Assembly (NCBI RefSeq): GCF_002554795.1
Contig: NZ_PDEQ01000008.1
Span: forward strand, 1 to 64,000
Reading direction: 5' to 3'
From: Longibacter salinarum
Lineage (GTDB): Bacteria > Bacteroidota > Rhodothermia > Rhodothermales > Salinibacteraceae
Length of the DNA stretch: 64,000 bases
The notes below the pieces were generated by a model, which was not told where the DNA came from, did not search any database, and saw only the letters and a program-made list of their open reading frames with translations. The translations under genes and the position numbers were made by a program. Below, one piece after another: positions 17,385 through 25,911 of this stretch. Position 1 is the first letter of the stretch; the number at the start of each line of letters is the position of its first letter.

Positions 17385-19166
17385 TCAGGCCGTTTGCTGG
17401 GATCCTGCAGGCGCGCGGTGCGACGTTCCTCTACCACGGCTACGCCCCTCTGAATCGGCGGTATCGGACGGATATCGCGGTATGCGTACGGTGAAACGCG
17501 ATCCTTGCCCCTTCTCGCTCTCCAACCGGATGCGGCCATCCATTTTCTCCGTCAGGGTACGTGCGATCGCCAGGCCCAGCCCCACGCCGTCAAACTCACG
17601 CTTGTCCCCGCCGGATTCCTGCTCGAATGCGTCGTAGAGCCGAGGAAAGAACGCCGGATCGATACCGACACCCGTATCCTCGACCTCAACAATCACATCC
17701 CGTTCGTCCCCGATCAGCCGCACGGTAACCGCTCCCCCTTCATCCGTAAACTTGATGGCGTTGCTCAGAAGATGCCCCAGGATGCGCTGAAACGCAGGAC
17801 GATCCGCGTGTGCCTGAATCGGACGATCCGGCAACTCCACATCGAGCGTCAGATTCTCATAGGCGGCTTCCTCCCGGTACCGGTCTGCCACTTCCTTGAC
17901 GGCTATCGAAGCAGAAAAGCGCTCCGTCTCCAGCATCATCGAGTCCGACTCAAGTTGCGCAAAGTGAAGCAAGGACTCGAGCGCATCGCCCAGGCGGCGG
18001 CCACTCTCGTTGATGTACCTCAGGAGCTGCTTGGTCGATTCATCGGGATCTTGCGAGAGCAGTGTGTCGGAAAACCCAATGATTGCTGTCAGCGGCGTTC
18101 GAAATTCATGGTTCATGTTGGCGAGAAATGCGGACTTCAGGCGGTTCATTTCCTCTGCCTCGGCCCGGGCTCGCTCCAGTTCTTCCGTCCGCCGCTCGAC
18201 TTCGTGCCGGAGCGACCAGTTCCACGCCGCCCCGGCTCCCAGAACCACCAACAGTCCTCCGAGAACCAGCGAGATTGAATACCACCAGGTCCCCGACTCG
18301 GGACCCGTCTCGGATGAATCGAACGAGACCCAGCGCTCATAAATCGACCGATGCGTGGACGCTGTCAGGCTACTTAAGGCCTTGTCAAGCACGCTCCGCA
18401 GCATCGCCCGGTCGTGCCGAACCCCAAACCGAAGGTTGTAAACGTAGCCCGTCGCCCCGGCGACGCGAAGGTTCGTGATCTGCGCGCGCTCGATCGTTGC
18501 GCTCGCGACGGGTAGAGACAACACCATGCCGTCGACGGAGCCGAAGGCCGTTTTTTCCAGACCGGTTCGAATATCTGGCACGATCTGGAATTCTGCACCT
18601 GGATACTGCCTGCGAAGATCGCTGTTTGCAGCATATCGGTCCACGATTGCGACCCGCACTCCATCCAGGTTGTCCATGCTGACCGGATCGGCTTGCTCTC
18701 GCACAAGCAGAACATCGGGAACGGACAGGAAGGGCTGCGTGAACGCCATGTATTCATCCCGACTCTCCGTCTTCTGGATGGCGGTCGTCAAATCCGCCTT
18801 CCCTTCCCGGATGCTGTCCAGAGCAGCCGACCACGTGGGAGCCTCGACGTGCTCGACCCGCAAGCTCAGCCGGCCTGCCACTTCCGCGAGATAGTCCGGC
18901 GCAATGCCAACCGCTTTGCCGATCTCAGAATACGACTCAACCGGAGCGTAGTCGGGGATCACCACGTGACGAATAACGGGGTTACTGTCAACCCACTCCC
19001 GTTCCTCGGCGGTTAGATCGAGCCGTCCGTCCTGGAACGCCTGGCTCTGTGCTACTGCCGGAGGACAAATCGTACACACGCCCACCCACATCAGCAGGAG
19101 AGCGTAGCGAAGCATGGCTGCGGTGTCGGCATCGATCGGCCTCGGTCGTCGAAGTGTATTCTTCAT
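17385..19166 (-). CDS. Solute-binding-domain sensor histidine kinase
   Basis: From ATG 19166 the product is 593 residues: signal helix (about 15-38), a periplasmic solute-binding domain family 3-like region (about 50-270; VVIPDYAPVES, AIQKTESRDEYMAFTQPFLS), a membrane helix (about 294-315), a coiled linker, a HisKA dimerisation domain with the phospho-accepting His353 in NHEFRTPL, and an HATPase domain (N-box NAIKF near 469, VEDTGVGID, GVGLGLAI). It probably senses a small molecule in the periplasm. No response regulator gene adjoins it, so the partner is elsewhere. The frame is open to 19226, but the upstream palindrome overlaps that region. Confidence 0.88.
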   Translation of the reverse strand: MKNTLRRPRPIDADTAAMLRYALLLMWVGVCTICPPAVAQSQAFQDGRLDLTAEEREWVDSNPVIRHVVIPDYAPVESYSEIGKAVGIAPDYLAEVAGRLSLRVEHVEAPTWSAALDSIREGKADLTTAIQKTESRDEYMAFTQPFLSVPDVLLVREQADPVSMDNLDGVRVAIVDRYAANSDLRRQYPGAEFQIVPDIRTGLEKTAFGSVDGMVLSLPVASATIERAQITNLRVAGATGYVYNLRFGVRHDRAMLRSVLDKALSSLTASTHRSIYERWVSFDSSETGPESGTWWYSISLVLGGLLVVLGAGAAWNWSLRHEVERRTEELERARAEAEEMNRLKSAFLANMNHEFRTPLTAIIGFSDTLLSQDPDESTKQLLRYINESGRRLGDALESLLHFAQLESDSMMLETERFSASIAVKEVADRYREEAAYENLTLDVELPDRPIQAHADRPAFQRILGHLLSNAIKFTDEGGAVTVRLIGDERDVIVEVEDTGVGIDPAFFPRLYDAFEQESGGDKREFDGVGLGLAIARTLTEKMDGRIRLESEKGQGSRFTVRIPRYPSDTADSEGRSRGRGTSHRAPAGSQQTA

Positions 19167-19201
19167 AGCCGATGAAGTCTCCCGAGTGATCGATCCGTTT
19201 A

Positions 19202-19233
19202 ACATCAGATGTGAAGTGTCAAACATCTGATGT
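19202..19233. promoter_or_regulatory. Inverted repeat upstream of the histidine kinase gene
   Basis: ACATCAGATGT and ACATCTGATGT form a perfect 11-bp inverted repeat with a 10-nt spacer, 36 bp upstream of the preferred ATG of the kinase. An AT-rich TATAAAAT (minus strand, about 19242-19252) lies just beyond and could be the -10 region. It is a candidate operator. Confidence 0.55.
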
Positions 19234-19432
19234 GTAAAATCACCATTTTATATCGATAAATCAAGACCTACCAGCGCGATCGCCCCTTGGTGCCACCGAA
19301 TCATACGAGGAGCCCTGCCAAACCGGTGTATCCAGGGCTGGGACGACATGAGAAAGCCACCTCATCTGTACGACGAGGCGACCTCATTCTGCGTCCAGCC
19401 GCTTGACGCGCTTGACTCCGCGGCCGTACTGT

Positions 19433-22400
19433 TTACCGCGTAACAGTCACGGTGCGCGTCATCATCTGGCCTCCTGCTTCGAGCCGTAGAAAATATGTGC
19501 CGCTGGCCAGGCCGCTGACGGTCAGTTGCTGCTCCGTGCGCCCGGTGCCGCGCCCCGAGGCGATGACGCGAACCTGGCGGCCGAGAATGTCATAGAGAAC
19601 CAGACGCATGTTCTCTCCTTCCGGCACGGTGTAGCGGAGCGTAGCGACGGAGTGAACCGGATTCGGAAAGGGATTCCGGAGCTCGCGGCCCGCCGCACGA
19701 TCAACAGATACGACCGCCGAGAGGGTTGCCGTGCCGTCGGTGTCCATCTGGCGCAGCCGGTATTCCATCCGGTCGGCCTGATAGGGGAGGTTCGTGTCGA
19801 CGAACCGATAGCGGTGCGACTCTACGGTCGAGCCCCGCCCGTCGACGAATCCGACGTTCGTCCATGCGCTTGCCTGTACCGACGGTCCGATCGCTCTTCG
19901 CTCGACGACGAAGCCGGCATTGTTCGTCTCTCCCGCCGTTTGCCACTGAACGAGGACGTTGCCATCGTCGACGATCGCAGTCAGGTCCGACAGTTCGACA
20001 GGGAGCGGATTTGACGGACTCGAGAAAACAAATTCGCTGAAATGATTGACCTCGGCGACCAACTCCGTTGTGGCCCCGTTCGATTCGACGGTCGTGGGAA
20101 GAGCCCTGAACGCTCCCGAACCCGTCCCCGGTCGGGAGTACGCGGTAATATCGCTCGGGTCGGTTACCCCTCTGAACTGACTTAGGTCGAAGCGCACGGT
20201 TGTACCGCTGCCGATGCTCATCCCGGGTTCAGTCGCGATCACGATTCGGTAGTCGCTGACGTTCTCTTCGTCCGGCATCCCCTCAATCCCGGCCGGTGGG
20301 GTCTCAAAACGGGCCACCGTGACATGAGCGGACGACGTCGCGGTCTGGGCGGCAAAATCGAGTTTTATGCCCGTGTTGCCGGCCGAGAGGAGGCCCGGCC
20401 CATCTACAATGGAGATTGCGGACTGAGACGGCGCCCCCGGGGCGTTGAGATTTTCGTAGATGTGGGTTGTCGGACCCGTGCCCGGATCGATACCCATGGC
20501 AACGAGATCCGGATCTCCGTCGGCATCCATGTCCGCCCAGTCGACCGCGTTGAGCTCGACGGCCGTAAACCCCATGTCTACGCGACGGAAATTCCCATCG
20601 TCGTTTCGGTACATGGCAGCGTCCGCCTTGGCCCCGCTGTCGCCGATCACGAACAGGTCGAGGTCCCCGTCGGCGTCGTAATCTCCCCATTTGCAACTGC
20701 CAACCACGCCGCGAAAATCAGCGCCGATATCTACAAACGATCCATTGTCGTTGCGATAAATGATCGTCGACGCTTTGTAGTCAGCTGTACGTCCATTGAT
20801 CGCCAGATCGATATCGCCGTCGCGATCGTAATCCCCCCAACTGATGGAGCCGAGCGACACGCCAACCAGCCCCGCGGCTGCTTCTGTAAACACCCCACTA
20901 TCGTTGCGATAAAGGGTGGCGATTTCGTCCGAACCGGACGTCTCACCGATCAAGATAACGTCGAGGTCCCCGTCGCGATCGTAATCCCCCCATCGGCCGG
21001 CGCCGCTGTACACGCCCGTAAGACCGGCGCCAATATCGGTGAAGCTCCCATTATCGTTGCGGTAGATGGTCGAGGCTAAATTCCCGTCACCATCCCAGCC
21101 CGTCAGAAGGAGGTCGAGATCACCGTCGCCGTCGTAATCGCCCCAGTCGCTGGACTCGCTGCCTCCGGTAATCCCCGCCCCGATATCGGTGAACGTGTCA
21201 TTACCGTCGTTCCGATAGAGGGTTGCTGTCGCGGTGTTCACGTCATCCGCGAGAAGTCCGGTGACAATCAGGTCGAGATCGCCGTCACCGTCGTAGTCGC
21301 CCCAGCTGCCGGAGCCGTACGCTACGGGCGTCAATCCAGCGTTAATGTCCGTAAACGCGCCGTCGTCGTTGCGATAAATCGTGACTGAACGATCCCAGTT
21401 GCTATTTCGACCGGTGACCACGAGATCTAGATCGCCATCGCGGTCGTAATCGCCCCAGCGACTGCTCCCTATCGCTGCCCCGTCGACGCTCGTGCTTTGG
21501 ATGGCAAAGGTCGACGGTACATCGATCGTAAACGTTTTGGTCGTGGTTGCGCCGTCATTGTCGGTCGCCTCGATGCTGAACGTGTAAGATCGTCCGGCCT
21601 CTGCTTTTGTCGGGGAGACGACCAGTGACGCGATTCCATTTCCGTAATCGGTAAATGTGCCGACACCGGCACCCTGCACGAGTTGAAGAGTGAGCGGGTC
21701 ACCGTCGATGTCTCCGGCCTCGATGAACCGCGTGGTCGATGCCCCGCCCATCACGACACTCTCACCGGTATCGCGTCCGAACGAGGGCGTTCGATTTGGA
21801 AGGTTTTGGATCGTGCGGTTGACGTACACGGACACCGATGGACCGCCGGAAACGTCATTCAGACCAGTCAGAACGAGGTCGAGGTCACCGTCTGCGTCGT
21901 AGTCCCCCCACTGACTCGATCCTCTTGACGTGCCAGTCACGCCGGCGTTGATGTCGACGAACGAGCCGTTTTCGTTTCGATAAATCCGGGCCGTTCGCTG
22001 CTCATTGACATCGTAGCCACTGACGAGGAGATCGAGGTCGTTGTCCCCGTCGAAATCTCCCCAGTCAACCGTGCTACCCCGTACGGCAGCAAGACCGGCG
22101 CCGATATCGGTGAAGCTGCCATTGTCGTTCCGGTAAATCATCGCCAGGTATGACGAATTGTTATTTCGTCCCGTGATGGCGAGATCCAGGTCTCCGTCGT
22201 TGTCGTAATCGCCCCACCTGGCGCTCCCGTTCGACGCCCCCTCGAGCCCAGCCCCAATGTCTGTAAACGTCCCATTGTCATTTCGATAAACGGTGGACGC
22301 GTGATTGACAAAGTCGGAGCCGGTGATAATCAGGTCCAGATCTCCATCGCCGTCGTAGTCGCCCCAGTCGCTCGAACTGAATACCACGCCGTCAAGGCTC

Positions 22401-23086
22401 GCGCCGATGTCCGTGAATGTGCCGCCACCGTCATTCCGGTAGATGGTCGCACTCGGATTACTGCCGTCCTCAAGGCCGGTGATGACCAGGTCCGGGTCTC
22501 CGTCGTCATCGTAGTCTCCCCAGTGGCTCGAGCCCAGGACGAGGCCGTCGAGCCCGGCACGAATATCCGTGAATACGCCTCCATCATTTCGATAAATCAC
22601 CGCGATCTCCCCCGACTGGCCGTGGTCGCCGCTGATAACCAGATCGAGATCTCCGTCGCCGTCGTAGTCTGCCCAATCGCCCGAACCGATCGCCACACCG
22701 GCAAGGTTCGCTCCGACATCGGTGAACCCGCCGGTGCCGTCATTCCGGTAGACCCGCGTCACCTCGTCACGATTGGCGTCATAGCCCGTAACCACCAGAT
22801 CGAGGTCGCCATCGCCGTCGTAATCCCCCCAGCTGCTCGAGCTATCGTACACGCCGTCAAGGTCGATACCACGACGCATGAACGACGTTGTCGAACTTGC
22901 CTTTCCGATAAGTCGGCGCGAGCCCTGCTTACCGGGTTGGAATTCGAGGAGCGTGCTTCGTGCATCCGGTGCGTGGATCGCATCCGGCGGACCGGTGCTC
23001 GACCGCTCACCGGCATGTTGACCGCGCGACGGGAAGGTGGATGTGGACAGAAGTGCGAAGCACAGAAGAACAAGCGAACCGCGCAA
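19433..23086 (-). CDS. FG-GAP/VCBS double beta-propeller protein with T9SS sorting domain
   Basis: The 1217-residue product has a signal peptide, then 14 FG-GAP/VCBS-type blades of about 50 residues, each with a calcium-binding W(G/A)DYDGDGDLDL loop. Seven blades (about 75-405) and seven more (about 535-900) flank a cadherin/Ig-like domain (about 410-530, NRTPSFGRDTGES to FTIDVP). After a further region come the PVELSDLTA...WQTAGETNNAGFVVERR module and a T9SS type A domain ending TVTVTR. The design predicts two seven-bladed propellers on a secreted, cell-surface protein. The start codon is TTG. Function is probably adhesion or ligand binding. Confidence 0.9.
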   Translation of the reverse strand: MRGSLVLLCFALLSTSTFPSRGQHAGERSSTGPPDAIHAPDARSTLLEFQPGKQGSRRLIGKASSTTSFMRRGIDLDGVYDSSSSWGDYDGDGDLDLVVTGYDANRDEVTRVYRNDGTGGFTDVGANLAGVAIGSGDWADYDGDGDLDLVISGDHGQSGEIAVIYRNDGGVFTDIRAGLDGLVLGSSHWGDYDDDGDPDLVITGLEDGSNPSATIYRNDGGGTFTDIGASLDGVVFSSSDWGDYDGDGDLDLIITGSDFVNHASTVYRNDNGTFTDIGAGLEGASNGSARWGDYDNDGDLDLAITGRNNNSSYLAMIYRNDNGSFTDIGAGLAAVRGSTVDWGDFDGDNDLDLLVSGYDVNEQRTARIYRNENGSFVDINAGVTGTSRGSSQWGDYDADGDLDLVLTGLNDVSGGPSVSVYVNRTIQNLPNRTPSFGRDTGESVVMGGASTTRFIEAGDIDGDPLTLQLVQGAGVGTFTDYGNGIASLVVSPTKAEAGRSYTFSIEATDNDGATTTKTFTIDVPSTFAIQSTSVDGAAIGSSRWGDYDRDGDLDLVVTGRNSNWDRSVTIYRNDDGAFTDINAGLTPVAYGSGSWGDYDGDGDLDLIVTGLLADDVNTATATLYRNDGNDTFTDIGAGITGGSESSDWGDYDGDGDLDLLLTGWDGDGNLASTIYRNDNGSFTDIGAGLTGVYSGAGRWGDYDRDGDLDVILIGETSGSDEIATLYRNDSGVFTEAAAGLVGVSLGSISWGDYDRDGDIDLAINGRTADYKASTIIYRNDNGSFVDIGADFRGVVGSCKWGDYDADGDLDLFVIGDSGAKADAAMYRNDDGNFRRVDMGFTAVELNAVDWADMDADGDPDLVAMGIDPGTGPTTHIYENLNAPGAPSQSAISIVDGPGLLSAGNTGIKLDFAAQTATSSAHVTVARFETPPAGIEGMPDEENVSDYRIVIATEPGMSIGSGTTVRFDLSQFRGVTDPSDITAYSRPGTGSGAFRALPTTVESNGATTELVAEVNHFSEFVFSSPSNPLPVELSDLTAIVDDGNVLVQWQTAGETNNAGFVVERRAIGPSVQASAWTNVGFVDGRGSTVESHRYRFVDTNLPYQADRMEYRLRQMDTDGTATLSAVVSVDRAAGRELRNPFPNPVHSVATLRYTVPEGENMRLVLYDILGRQVRVIASGRGTGRTEQQLTVSGLASGTYFLRLEAGGQMMTRTVTVTR

Positions 23087-23430
23087 AATATGTCGACCGT
23101 TTAAACCGAAATAAATGGGCCTACTCTCGAACTCGAATCGATGAGAGACTCAAATTCTGAAATACTCGCATGCTTCGAGCATTAAATAGGATACATGATA
23201 CCTATCCGATCGATAAACTGAAAGAGATGGAGACTTAGACCACCGCTGAAACCGTAAATCCACACACCAAAACCACACTAACCAGTGCCGGTCGCACTCG
23301 GGCGCATCCTAGCCCCCACGCCCCCCCTCACCCCGCAAACCCCAAACCCCATACCTCGCCTCGCTTCACACCATTGTGCCGTCTGCGGGCGACTGAGCCC
23401 GAACCTGCAACGACGGCCGTCGTAGAGAAA
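23087..23430. other. Intergenic region before the TPP riboswitch
   Basis: The first 100 bp carry the promoter side of the VCBS gene (AT-rich, e.g. CATTTATTTCGG on the minus strand). From about 23260 to 23360 the + strand is C-rich with runs such as CCCCCACGCCCCCCCT. A perfect ACGACGGCCGTCGT palindrome lies near 23410, just before the riboswitch. No gene is seen. Confidence 0.35.
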
Positions 23431-23512
23431 GTCGCTGGGGGTGCCCCCGCAACGGGCTGAGATCATACCCTTTGAACCTGATTCGGCTCGTACCGACGAA
23501 GGAAAAGCGTGC
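23431..23512 (+). promoter_or_regulatory. TPP riboswitch (THI element)
   Basis: The conserved thiamine-pyrophosphate aptamer is clear: GGGGGTGCCC, GGGCTGAGATCATACCC, TTGAACCTGATTCGG and CGACGAAGGAAAAGC in the right order, with closing P1 pairs between CGCT (about 23433) and AGCG (about 23506). It lies 88 bp upstream of the THI5/NMT1-like gene, so it should repress that gene when TPP is abundant. Confidence 0.93.
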
Positions 23513-23599
23513 CCGCCCTACCTGCGTGTCGCACGATCACATCGGTTGTGCAGGTCCTCAGCACGCGTGTCCTTTTCTATCACGACCTGCTATTCTCGT

Positions 23600-24523
23600 A
23601 TGACAACCGTACGCCTAGGACTTGAGTGGTTTCTGAACCCGGACCACACCCCCCTCCTGATCGCGAAAGAATACGGCTGGTTTCGCGACGCCGGCATCGA
23701 CCTCGAAGTCATCGAGCCGGAAGAACACCTGGACGCCGTCGACGCAATCGAAGACGGCACGATGGACCTTGCCATTACCGAACCGCTTCACCTCGTCGAG
23801 GATGGCGCCGCCGGCCACTCCGTCGTCGGCTTCGCCCGCTTCCTCCACACGAACGGAGGCGTCATGTACCGAACGGACGGCGACATCCAGCGCCCGAGCG
23901 ACATGGCCGGCGCTCGGATTCAGTATCCGGGCGCTCCGGGCCCCGGCGGTCCGGCGATCGTCGGCACGATGATCGAAACGGACGGTGGAACGTATGACGT
24001 CGAGGATTTCACGCCGGTAAACAAAGGTTTCTACCACACCGACGCTCTGGCCGAGGACGAAGCGGATGTCGCGACCCTCGCGTTCTATAACTTCGAAATT
24101 GTCGAGGGGCTGCACCGCGGGCTGGATGTCGACTTCTTCGCCCTGAAAGACTGGGGCGTGCCGGACTTCTGCCAGCTCATCCTGATTACATCGCAGGAGA
24201 AACTGACCGTCGAACGCGAGCTCTTTCAGACGCTCACGCAGATTCTTCGCCGCGGGATCGACGTTGTTCACGAGAAGCCGGACGAGGCCCGGCGCATCTA
24301 CTTCGAGCACACGGGAACGGACGCGAACGACGAACTCACCTCGGCCATCTTCGACGCCACCATTCCATGCTTCACGCACGACTTCAGCATGACGGATCGG
24401 TATTACGATCAACTGGAAGCGTGGATGATCAAGCGCCACCTGATCGACGCGCCTGACGCACCGGTGTCGTACTGGACGAACGACCTCGCCCTCCCTGAGC
24501 TCGCGCCCAACCCAGCGGCCTGA
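23600..24523 (+). CDS. THI5/NMT1-like thiamine-pyrimidine binding protein
   Basis: The 307-residue product is of the NMT1/THI5-like family: VRLGLEWFLNPDHTPLLIAK at the start, GWFRDAGIDLEVIEP, DLAITEPLHL near residue 58, and GVPDFCQLILITSQ. Bacterial members are ThiY-type binding proteins for thiamine pyrimidine precursors. No signal peptide or lipobox is present even if the frame is extended upstream. Against yeast Thi5 the active-site His is kept (His in EPLHL) but the PLP-binding Lys aligns with Thr, so an HMP-P synthase role is doubtful. The TPP riboswitch upstream ties it to thiamine. No ThiX/ThiZ transporter genes follow. Confidence 0.85.
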   Translation: MTTVRLGLEWFLNPDHTPLLIAKEYGWFRDAGIDLEVIEPEEHLDAVDAIEDGTMDLAITEPLHLVEDGAAGHSVVGFARFLHTNGGVMYRTDGDIQRPSDMAGARIQYPGAPGPGGPAIVGTMIETDGGTYDVEDFTPVNKGFYHTDALAEDEADVATLAFYNFEIVEGLHRGLDVDFFALKDWGVPDFCQLILITSQEKLTVERELFQTLTQILRRGIDVVHEKPDEARRIYFEHTGTDANDELTSAIFDATIPCFTHDFSMTDRYYDQLEAWMIKRHLIDAPDAPVSYWTNDLALPELAPNPAA

Positions 24524-24588
24524 TTGGCCGTTGTGACTGCCCGGAGACGGGGCCTGGTTGCGTTTGAGTCGAGAAGCATGCTTGTTAC

Positions 24589-24623
24589 CGTAGCCGTTCC
24601 CTGCGAACGGCTACGCCCTCTTT
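24589..24623 (+). terminator. Rho-independent-like terminator after the THI5-like gene
   Basis: CGTAGCCGTTC and GAACGGCTACG make a perfect 11-bp stem with a 5-nt loop, followed after a few bases by TTT. The T-run is weak. It lies 66 bp after the stop codon and just before the next gene. Confidence 0.65.
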
Positions 24624-24642
24624 CGCCAACGCGCCCCTCTCT

Positions 24643-25338
24643 GTGCCCTCTTCTCGCACCCTTCGATCCGCGACACCGATTGAGCGCTGGTCCCTACTGA
24701 ATGCTCTCGGCGTGCTCGCTGCAACCGCGGTGAGCCTCGTCGTTGACGCAACGCTCCCGGTTATTGTCACCGGCGGCGCTGCGTTGCTACTGCTCGTCGC
24801 ACAGTCCCGGCACAAGTGGACGCCGGACGGCGGCTTCGGGCGGGCCAACACGGTGACGGCCGTGCGACTTGCGATGGTGCTCGCCCTTCCACTTCTCCCC
24901 GCCTCGCTTGGCCCCGCGGCCCCGATCGGCGTGGGACTCGTCATCCTGATTGCGGACGGTATCGACGGCTGGCTCGCGCGCCATTACGAGTTGTCGTCGG
25001 AGTTTGGGGAGTTCTTCGACAAGGAAACCGACGCATTCTTCCTCCTCGTCCTCTGCCTGATGACGACGACATCCGGACTGCTCTCGCCCTGGGTCGTCGG
25101 CCTCGGCCTGTTGCGCTACCTCTTCGTCGTGGCGCTCTTCCTTCTGCAGCCACACGTAGGAAAGGAGTACCGGTCGTCGTGGGCCCGCATCATTTACGTC
25201 GGCGTCGTCCTCGCCATGCTCGCGGCGTTTCTCCCGTACCCGGCGGTTACGCAGCCCCTCGTCGGCCTCGCGGCCACAGCGCTGCTCTACTCGTTCGGCC
25301 GCTACACGTGGTGGCTGTGGTCGGTCCGACACACCTGA
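24643..25338 (+). CDS. CDP-alcohol phosphatidyltransferase family protein
   Basis: The 231-residue membrane protein has six or more hydrophobic segments and the family signature D-G-x2-A-R-x8-G-x3-D-x3-D in DGWLARHYELSSEFGEFFDK plus ETD (residues about 110-132). Such enzymes transfer a phosphoalcohol from CDP-alcohol onto another alcohol to make phospholipids; the acceptor (serine, glycerol phosphate, inositol phosphate or other) cannot be read. The start is GTG. It is separated from the thiamine gene by a terminator and its stop codon touches a MITE-like element. Confidence 0.88.
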   Translation: MPSSRTLRSATPIERWSLLNALGVLAATAVSLVVDATLPVIVTGGAALLLLVAQSRHKWTPDGGFGRANTVTAVRLAMVLALPLLPASLGPAAPIGVGLVILIADGIDGWLARHYELSSEFGEFFDKETDAFFLLVLCLMTTTSGLLSPWVVGLGLLRYLFVVALFLLQPHVGKEYRSSWARIIYVGVVLAMLAAFLPYPAVTQPLVGLAATALLYSFGRYTWWLWSVRHT

Positions 25339-25505
25339 TACTGAATCCAAATGACGCTGTCCGGGTGCTGTGCCTCGGCCGCTGGGGATGGTTCGGTCGA
25401 TAAAGGGAAAAAGGGCGTCGCTGGGAACGATCCATGCTTGGTTCTGCGGTTTGAAGCACCCGGGCGAACGTAGCAGACCCCGACATTAGAATTTGGATTG
25501 GGTAT
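25338..25505. repeat. MITE-like element, copy 2
   Basis: This 168-bp block is homologous to 6177-6342. Its left end ATACTGAATCCAAATGAC and right end AGAATTTGGATTGGGTAT are inverted repeats. It begins on the last base of the CDP-alcohol transferase stop codon, so it may have landed directly behind the gene. Confidence 0.75.
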
Positions 25506-25586
25506 GAGACCGCCTCTGGACGGAACGGGCCGCGGCCCATCTGCTCAATCGCATCACGAGCAAGCCGCTCAAGATCGAATCGAAGC

Positions 25587-25790
25587 TCACTTCACCCGTC
25601 CATCCGAGCACCGCTCACACCGGCGCTGGTACAGCTTCCGCACCACACCGAACTGAATGAACGCAAAAAAGACAAACCAGCTCATCAGTTCAGCCAGGGT
25701 CGCATCGCTGAAATAGTGGATAATCAGCGTGGCAACCAGGGCGACGGCGGCGGATATCGCAACATGAAGTCCCGTTCGGTAGGTCATCAT
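25587..25790 (-). CDS. Small two-helix membrane protein
   Basis: From the double ATG at 25790 the product is 67 residues with two hydrophobic segments (about residues 6-24 and 34-52) and a basic C-terminus with two Cys (RRCERCSDGR). The longer frame to 25976 overlaps the glucosidase gene and its extra residues look non-coding. No family is recognised. It follows the GH97 gene on the same strand by 121 bp. Confidence 0.55.
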   Translation of the reverse strand: MMTYRTGLHVAISAAVALVATLIIHYFSDATLAELMSWFVFFAFIQFGVVRKLYQRRCERCSDGRVK

Positions 25791-25911
25791 TTCAAAAGAA
25801 AACGTTCGTAGAATCGTTAACCGGAATACGTAGACCCGGCCTGTATCGGTACAACCATACAGATTCACGTCGCAGGGATCATGCTTCTTTGCACCGTTTG
25901 CGCCGCAACTG

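Noticed and set aside
23600-24523. Calling the THI5-like protein an HMP-P synthase as in yeast
   Set aside because: The PLP-binding Lys of Thi5 aligns with Thr and the Cys-rich motif of Thi5 is missing.
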